NCBI GenBank assembly: GCA_905221605.1
Contig: CAJNDS010002248.1
Location: 186,001-250,000 of the forward strand
From: Symbiodinium natans
Lineage: Eukaryota; Sar; Dinophyceae; Suessiales; Symbiodiniaceae
DNA: 64,000 nt
Direction of reading: 5' to 3'
The notes under the pieces were generated by a model, which was given only the letters and a program-made list of their open reading frames with translations, made no database searches and was not told the DNA's origin. Of the stretch, positions 58,870 through 64,000 are shown one piece after another (positions within the stretch are counted from its first letter, which is position 1; the number at the start of each line of letters is the position of its first letter). The translations under genes and the position numbers were made by a program.

Positions 58870-58965
58870 TTTCCTTACTCGAAAAGCTCATCGAAACCGA
58901 GCTGAGGGCATCTTTCGGCAGAAGGCGGTCGATCAAGGCAGTCGCCGCCGCCTTCGACGCATGCA
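58870..58965 (-). repeat. Cassette RPKTF, copy 5 (truncated)
   Basis: Only the AATALIDRLLPKDALSSV part remains, next to telomere-type arrays at 58640-58749 and 58829-58870. Confidence 0.4.
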
Positions 58966-59600
58966 TGCCCAGATCCCTAAGAAGTACTAGACCCAGGAGC
59001 AACCTAGGCATAAACCCTTTCTGAAAGGGCTGAGGGAATTAATAAGGGAACCCCAACCTTAAAAAAGGGAAATGAGGGCCTACTCTGGGTCCGAGAGTAG
59101 GTCCGCAGACGACTGCCCCGCAAGATCTACGCCAGAGCACATCACAGGACAACAAAGATCCTCAAGCACCCGCAGCCTGGTAATGGAGGGTTTAGGGTTT
59201 AGGGTTTAGGGTTTAGTAACCCTCACCTCCTGAGCCATGACTCCTACGAGAAACCAGCCTCTTGAGCAAGTGAGGAAGAACCCGTCACCTGGTCGTTGCT
59301 GTTGACAGGTTTAGTTGCGGAATGTCTCGCGGTTCGGGAGGAGGGTTTAGGAGAAGTCTGGAGGCTTGGGTTTGGGGACTGTTGTAGTTTATCTGCCCGC
59401 TACAGTCAAAAGCTTCCCGGAGATGCTCTGAAAGCTCAGTTGGTTGCCATTACTCATTGTAATCACAAGATTTGGGGAGGATCATTTCTTGGGAACGAGG
59501 TCAGCTGCCCCCCGAGGCCCCTTGTCCCTTTCGCTGGCCCTTGCTGGTTCCACTCTCGCACTCGCTGAAGCGACCCCCACACCTAGTCAAGTGACCTCCT

Positions 59601-59720
59601 TCGGGATGCTCCCCCTTCTACGACCAGGTTTAGGGTCTAGGGTTTAGGTTTAGGGTTTAGGAGGTACCCCCCTCTTATAATATATGTTAAGGACTAGTAG
59701 TATAAGAGGGGACATCCCAA
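59601..59720. mobile_element. Family M1 element with TTTAGGG array inside
   Basis: The ends are GGGATGCTCCCCCTTCTA and TAAGAGGGGACATCCCAA. Flanks GACCTCCT and GGCCACCT match at 6/8. The array at 59627-59660 replaces the usual left interior. Confidence 0.65.
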
Positions 59721-60382
59721 GGCCACCTTACAAAGTGAGCCCTAGGTCGCGGGCCAGACCGATCCCTTTTACAATAGTTGGTTTGTTTGGGTCACCCGCA
59801 AGATCCCCATCTAAAAACTCAAGCCTTCGAAATACAAGCCAGGCAGGAAAGCTTCAGGCAAGGCTTTAAAGGCTTTTTTTCAACCCAGGCCGTAAGGCTC
59901 TAAATGCTTCGGGTTTGAAGGGCTGTCTCCTCAAAGGCTAGACGGGTTTGGGGCGGGCTGCCTAGACCGGGTGCAAAAATCACAACCCAAACTGCGGCGT
60001 GACGAATGCAGCCCCAACGAACGCTACCATGACAAGCAGCAGATATACTGCTCTGTGATGATCGAGCACAATCGCTGCTGAACCCTTCGTCCCCAAGCCG
60101 CCCCTGAGTGTCGAATAAACCCTCCGAAAAGCAACCTCAAACCCTAAACCCTTGTTAGAAACCATAAATCCTTTTGCATCCGGGCTTGGCATTCGGCCTA
60201 AACCCGAAACCCTTAACCCTATAAACCCTAAACCTAAACCCTAACCCCTAAACCCTAAACCCTTAGCACGTATATTGTTCCACGTAACACGTAGCCTTGG
60301 AGACCCCGGTCCCTGGCGCCTCGTGGACACCTGTTGAGCGAACCGAGGCCTTGGCCGATGTTAAGGCTAGGGCTGATAATTA

Positions 60383-60497
60383 CCTGGAACTCTATTTACC
60401 TACAGTTTTGTGTTTAGGGTTTAGGGTTTAGGGGTAGCAATTACCCTTAATGAGTAGGTATAACCCATAAAAAGCTGTAGGTCAAGAGGGTCCCAGG
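60383..60497. mobile_element. Family M2 element with TTTAGGG array inside
   Basis: Left end CCTGGAACTCTATTTACCTA, right end AGCTGTAGGTCAAGAGGGTC then CCAGG. The array at 60413-60434 interrupts the conserved CCTACAGTTTAGTAGTAATT. Confidence 0.7.
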
Positions 60498-60915
60498 TAC
60501 AGTTTAGATGGTCCAGTGCGCAACCTGGGCTCAAGGTCTGCCACGGGCAACCCACATTGCCAAGGCCGCTGCAGCTGATGGAGCCTGCTTGCGGCGCGCA
60601 GGTTAGGGATCCCTGACTTTGCCGATGAAGTTTTTCATGGGTTTGAACAAGAAGAGGTATACATCTTACACGCATAGATTTCAAACCCTAAGCCCTAAGC
60701 CCTAAACCCTAAACCCTAAACCCTAAACACTCCGGAAAGCCTCTGCCGGCCTCATGCCTTGCAGCCTCGGGATTCGGGGATGGTCTGTGGCATTAGGGAG
60801 GACTGGCTTCGGCAGGCCTCTTCACACCAGTCGTGGGGTGCGGAATGAGGGCGACAGGCCGAAGGGCCGAAGTATGTAAAAAAACATCAACATACAAGAC
60901 TTGGGCATCGTAAGG

Positions 60916-60951
60916 GTTTAGGGTTTAGGGTTTAGGGTTTAGGGTTTAGGG
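60916..60951 (+). repeat. TTTAGGG array
   Basis: Abuts the GAGCGTTTCC start of a dispersed block. Confidence 0.9.
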
Positions 60952-61165
60952 TTTGGAGCGTTTCCACCAGATACTTGCAGGCTTGCAGCTCATCACCTAA
61001 AGAGGCCCATGAACCGATTCAACTGAAGATTACGCGAAGCCGGGCTTACCAACCCTGTAAACTTTCAACCCTGCCCCCTCAGAACACAAATTCAACATGC
61101 CTGTACTTCTGCCACGTTGTCGCCAGGATGGCTGACCTGCACCGAGACGGCTGCATTTGTGATTT
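60950..61165. repeat. Dispersed copy of the 29.5-32.1 kb block
   Basis: Shares GAGCGTTTCCACC and GGATGGCTGACCTGCAC (61127). It is preceded by a TTTAGGG array that abuts GAGCGTTTCC. Confidence 0.6.
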
Positions 61166-61536
61166 GGAAGAATGGGATAATGATATCTTAAAATCAAAGC
61201 AGGTCGCTAATTCAACATGTGTATATTTTATCCGTATATGTATATAAATAAGTCTAACTCTACAACTACATGTGTATGTGCATGAATATGTATCTATATA
61301 TATATACACATATACGTATGGTGGTTCAATATTGTATTGTGAAATACAGATGTGTGTATATACCTATCTGAATTTACTCTGAATTTACACGTTTTCTTTA
61401 ACAGAACCTTGCTACGCGCAATACACTCGCTTGACGTGAAAAACAAGGGCAGCTTGCCAGGCAAAGATTGCGTAGCCCTTTTTCCATACATGCAGGATGG
61501 TTTAGTTTCACGAACCCTTTTCAGCATGGTGGTCAG

Positions 61537-61644
61537 TTGGGATGTTCCCCCTTATACTTACTGCCCTTAATAGGGATTCTAGTACCTAGTACCCCCTACT
61601 ATAATCCCTAGCAAGGACTGTTTGTATCAGGGGGAACATCCCAA
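61537..61644. mobile_element. Small inverted-repeat element, family M1
   Basis: The ends are TTGGGATGTTCCCCCTTATA and GGGGGAACATCCCAA. The target duplication is unclear (5/8). Confidence 0.65.
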
Positions 61645-62374
61645 GTCTTCGGTAAGGTCAGGATCAGCTCGTCTTGCTCTTCACGTTGGAAACTCCGCAG
61701 TGTCGACACACTGTTTGGGGAATAGCCAGAAGAACAATCCATAACAATGACAATTTCCAAAACATGTATGATAAGAAGCAGGAAAACTACAGCTTGGAAA
61801 GGCAAGTTTCTCCAGGCGATCAGAGCTTTAAACCTCTGAAAGCTGGGAGAATTCAACTAAGCTGCGTTTCAGTATTTTTGAAGTCAAACTTTTACCAATG
61901 AAAACTCCGAAGACGTTGAACACCAAGGGCCAAGGCTTCTCAAAACCTGTACGAAACTGAAAAGCTCGAGCTCTGAATTCGAACTGTGAGTCTTAAAACT
62001 TTACACCTTGAACGCTCTGAAAACACAGTCGAACAGGGGACCAGGCGACAAATCTTAATCAACTGAAATCATTCAAGATCCATTGCAGATTTCTGTCTCA
62101 ATATTCAACCTGAAACCCCCAGAAAGCACTTCAAACCACCACATACTACTACAATCCATTCCAACCCCCAAGCCCACTTGCCTAACCCCTAAACCCTAAA
62201 CCCTAAACCCTAAACCCTAAACCCTTTTTTGACCCCGCGCGCTCTGACGGGTCCACCCCAAACCCTAAACCCTAAGCCCTCAACCCTGCTGCCTCATGCT
62301 CGTCATGGCCCTGGGGTCCGGTGGTGACGCTGGCCGCCCGGTCGGCCTTCAGCAACCAGGCTTCAAAATCCTCA

Positions 62375-62637
62375 TCATGGACCCCTATAAAGGGCCTTCA
62401 AGAGCCTCATAAGGAACCCTATAAAGGGCCGTTTAAGGGATTATAGGGTAAACATCCTCATAAGGAACGCGATAAAGGGCCTTTTAAGGGATTATGGGGT
62501 AAACATCCTCATAATGACCCCTGTGCAGGGCCTTTTAAGGGATGATAGGGTATAATGGCTCATTATGAACCCATAATGAACCCAATAAAGGGCCCTTGAC
62601 GGGATGATAGGGTATAGTAGCCCATCCTGGAAAGGAG
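62375..62637. repeat. Tandem array of family M3 interior units
   Basis: ATAAAGGGCC or a close variant recurs near 62387, 62421, 62472, 62524 and 62584, each followed by TTTAAGGGAT-like sequence (34-60 bp spacing). The block ends TAGCCCATCCTGG, the M3 terminus. Confidence 0.65.
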
Positions 62638-62874
62638 GGCTGGGGGGGGGGGAAGTTTTTGAAGGTTCTGGGCTTGAAGGTGTTGCGGTTCTAGGGCATT
62701 TAACGTATTTAGACATGGACGAGGGTGAATGATGTTTCTCAGGTGTGAGGTTGAAGTCGTTCCTTGCTCATCTCCTCCTAAGTTGGCCCTCTCCGAAGTC
62801 CTGCCCCCGCTTCGCCTTGGAGCTAGACGTTGCCCTAAGAACCTTTTTCAAGCAGCCGGTGGGGAGGGGCCTAA

Positions 62875-63066
62875 ACCCTTGGCCTTAAACCCTAAACCCG
62901 AAACCCAATTCATGCCAGGACTCAGCACCTTCATACAGGGCACAGCCCATGAACCCTCAACCCTAAACCCCAAACCCTAAACCCCAATCCTAAACCTTAA
63001 ACATCCTTAAACCCCATACTCTAAACCCCAAACCCTAAACCCGAAACCCTAAACGCTAAACCCTGA
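62875..63066 (-). repeat. Degenerate CCCTAAA tract
   Basis: Many CCCTAAA and CCCCAAA units scattered in about 190 bases. Confidence 0.8.
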
Positions 63067-63239
63067 AATGGCCTTCCTGGTGACGTCGGCCAGCAGCTGC
63101 TGGGCCACGGACTCAAGAGCGGCCTGGCATTGGTCTTGGACTTCTTTGGGGGGCCCCAGGAGCTCGTAGGGTTTAGGGCTTGGGGTTTAGGGTTTAGGGT
63201 TTAGGTATTGGGGTTTAGGGTTCACATACCCTACTAGGG

Positions 63240-64000
63240 GCTCTCTCTCTCTCTCTCGGTGCGCTCCATTTAGGTACACGGGCCCTTATGGTCTACTTAA
63301 GGCTACGGTGCCGGACCACTCCCAGCGGCTGGCATCCTTGGTCTGCTGGGCAGGAGTCACACGAGTAGAATACACTGAGACCAAGGATGAGCGCATAGAT
63401 TTCGCCGCCAAAGTCTGCAAGACTCCAAGTAAATGAGATTTGGGCCACCACCTTAATTTGGGCCATCTCCAAAAAACCCTCACAATGAGAGTTGAGGTGC
63501 CGCGACCGAAACCACCCTTGATCTGCTGTCACCTACCTTCACCAGCACCCTAAAGTCGCAAGGACAGACGGGGCCCGCTCGAGATCCTCGACCCCTCCAG
63601 ACAAAGCTAAGGCGCCTCTGAGACCTCCGCGCCCACGGAGCAGGAGCCTGGTACGTGGAGCTTCCCCACTACACGAAACGGAGGGTCCCAAACTTCAATC
63701 GAAGGCGTGGAGATTGTTGATTATAAGGTATGACAGCAAGTGAAATACTTCGCGGTTTGGGAACTCGCTCAATAAGCCTTTCTTTACACAGGGCTCGAGG
63801 TACTGCCACTAGCCGACATGCTTGGAACCCCAATGGTTTTCGAAGCCTCAAACATTACAGGCAGCCCCGAAACCCACCATCCTGAGGAAGAGAACTGATG
63901 CCCAGCATACAAGGCCATGGCCTGACTCCACAGCGAGTGCATCCGTGCCCTTGGTGCGGTAGCGACTTTTCTGATGTTGAAAGTTCCATGGCTTTTAAGG
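63240..64000. other. No gene seen at right end
   Basis: A CT microsatellite (63241-63258), then unique sequence without recognised domains. This may be the start of another unique island. Confidence 0.4.

Larger units (their letters stand above)
52700..63135. repeat. Segmental duplication, superunit II
   Basis: Colinear with 39396-52600. The end of I (51950-52140, 52530-52595) also matches the end of II (61865-62000, 63065-63135), which gives a repeat period near 10 kb here. Confidence 0.65.

Overview
This is nuclear DNA from a eukaryote, most likely a dinoflagellate or a close algal relative. The window holds almost no conventional long genes. It carries more than 50 short internal arrays of the telomere-type repeat TTTAGGG/CCCTAAA in both orientations, many microsatellites and homopolymers, and several families of small inverted-repeat elements. 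The one convincing protein gene starts next to a sequence resembling the 3' half of the dinoflagellate spliced leader. The organism call is inference: TTTAGGG also occurs in plants, chlorarachniophytes and other algae. I see no rRNA, tRNA, bacterial operon or CRISPR array.

Layout. Positions 1-9,900 are gene-poor, with telomere-type arrays, scattered inverted-repeat elements, an ATG/ATGG microsatellite (7.1-7.25 kb) and no recognisable gene. From 9.95 to 17.4 kb lies a degenerate tandem array carrying 17 copies of a cassette whose minus strand reads close to VAPASEAAPAEAL; two of its 0.89-kb units are nearly identical. A perfect 69-bp-arm inverted repeat sits at 11.23-11.38 kb. From 18.4 to 24.5 kb there are two colinear copies of a multi-module segment. 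A cyclin-like gene (about 25.85-26.85 kb, minus strand) occupies a non-repeated island at 24.6-26.95 kb, followed by more of the same modules and a three-copy 0.73-1.0 kb tandem block (29.5-32.1 kb). From 33.9 kb to about 63.1 kb the window is built from colinear, diverged segmental duplications: the segment at about 39.4-52.6 kb corresponds module by module to 52.7-63.1 kb.

How the parts relate. Several modules keep an open minus-strand reading and a conserved peptide between copies that differ at many bases. One cassette begins directly after a conserved AG in all copies. With the cyclin gene on the same strand, this fits a minus-strand gene or gene family whose short exons have been duplicated many times, now partly decayed. 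The duplicates also work as a natural insertion assay: several TTTAGGG arrays and small inverted-repeat elements are present in one copy and absent at the matching site in another. The telomere-type arrays therefore appear to have been inserted after duplication, and at least two lie inside mobile-element copies.
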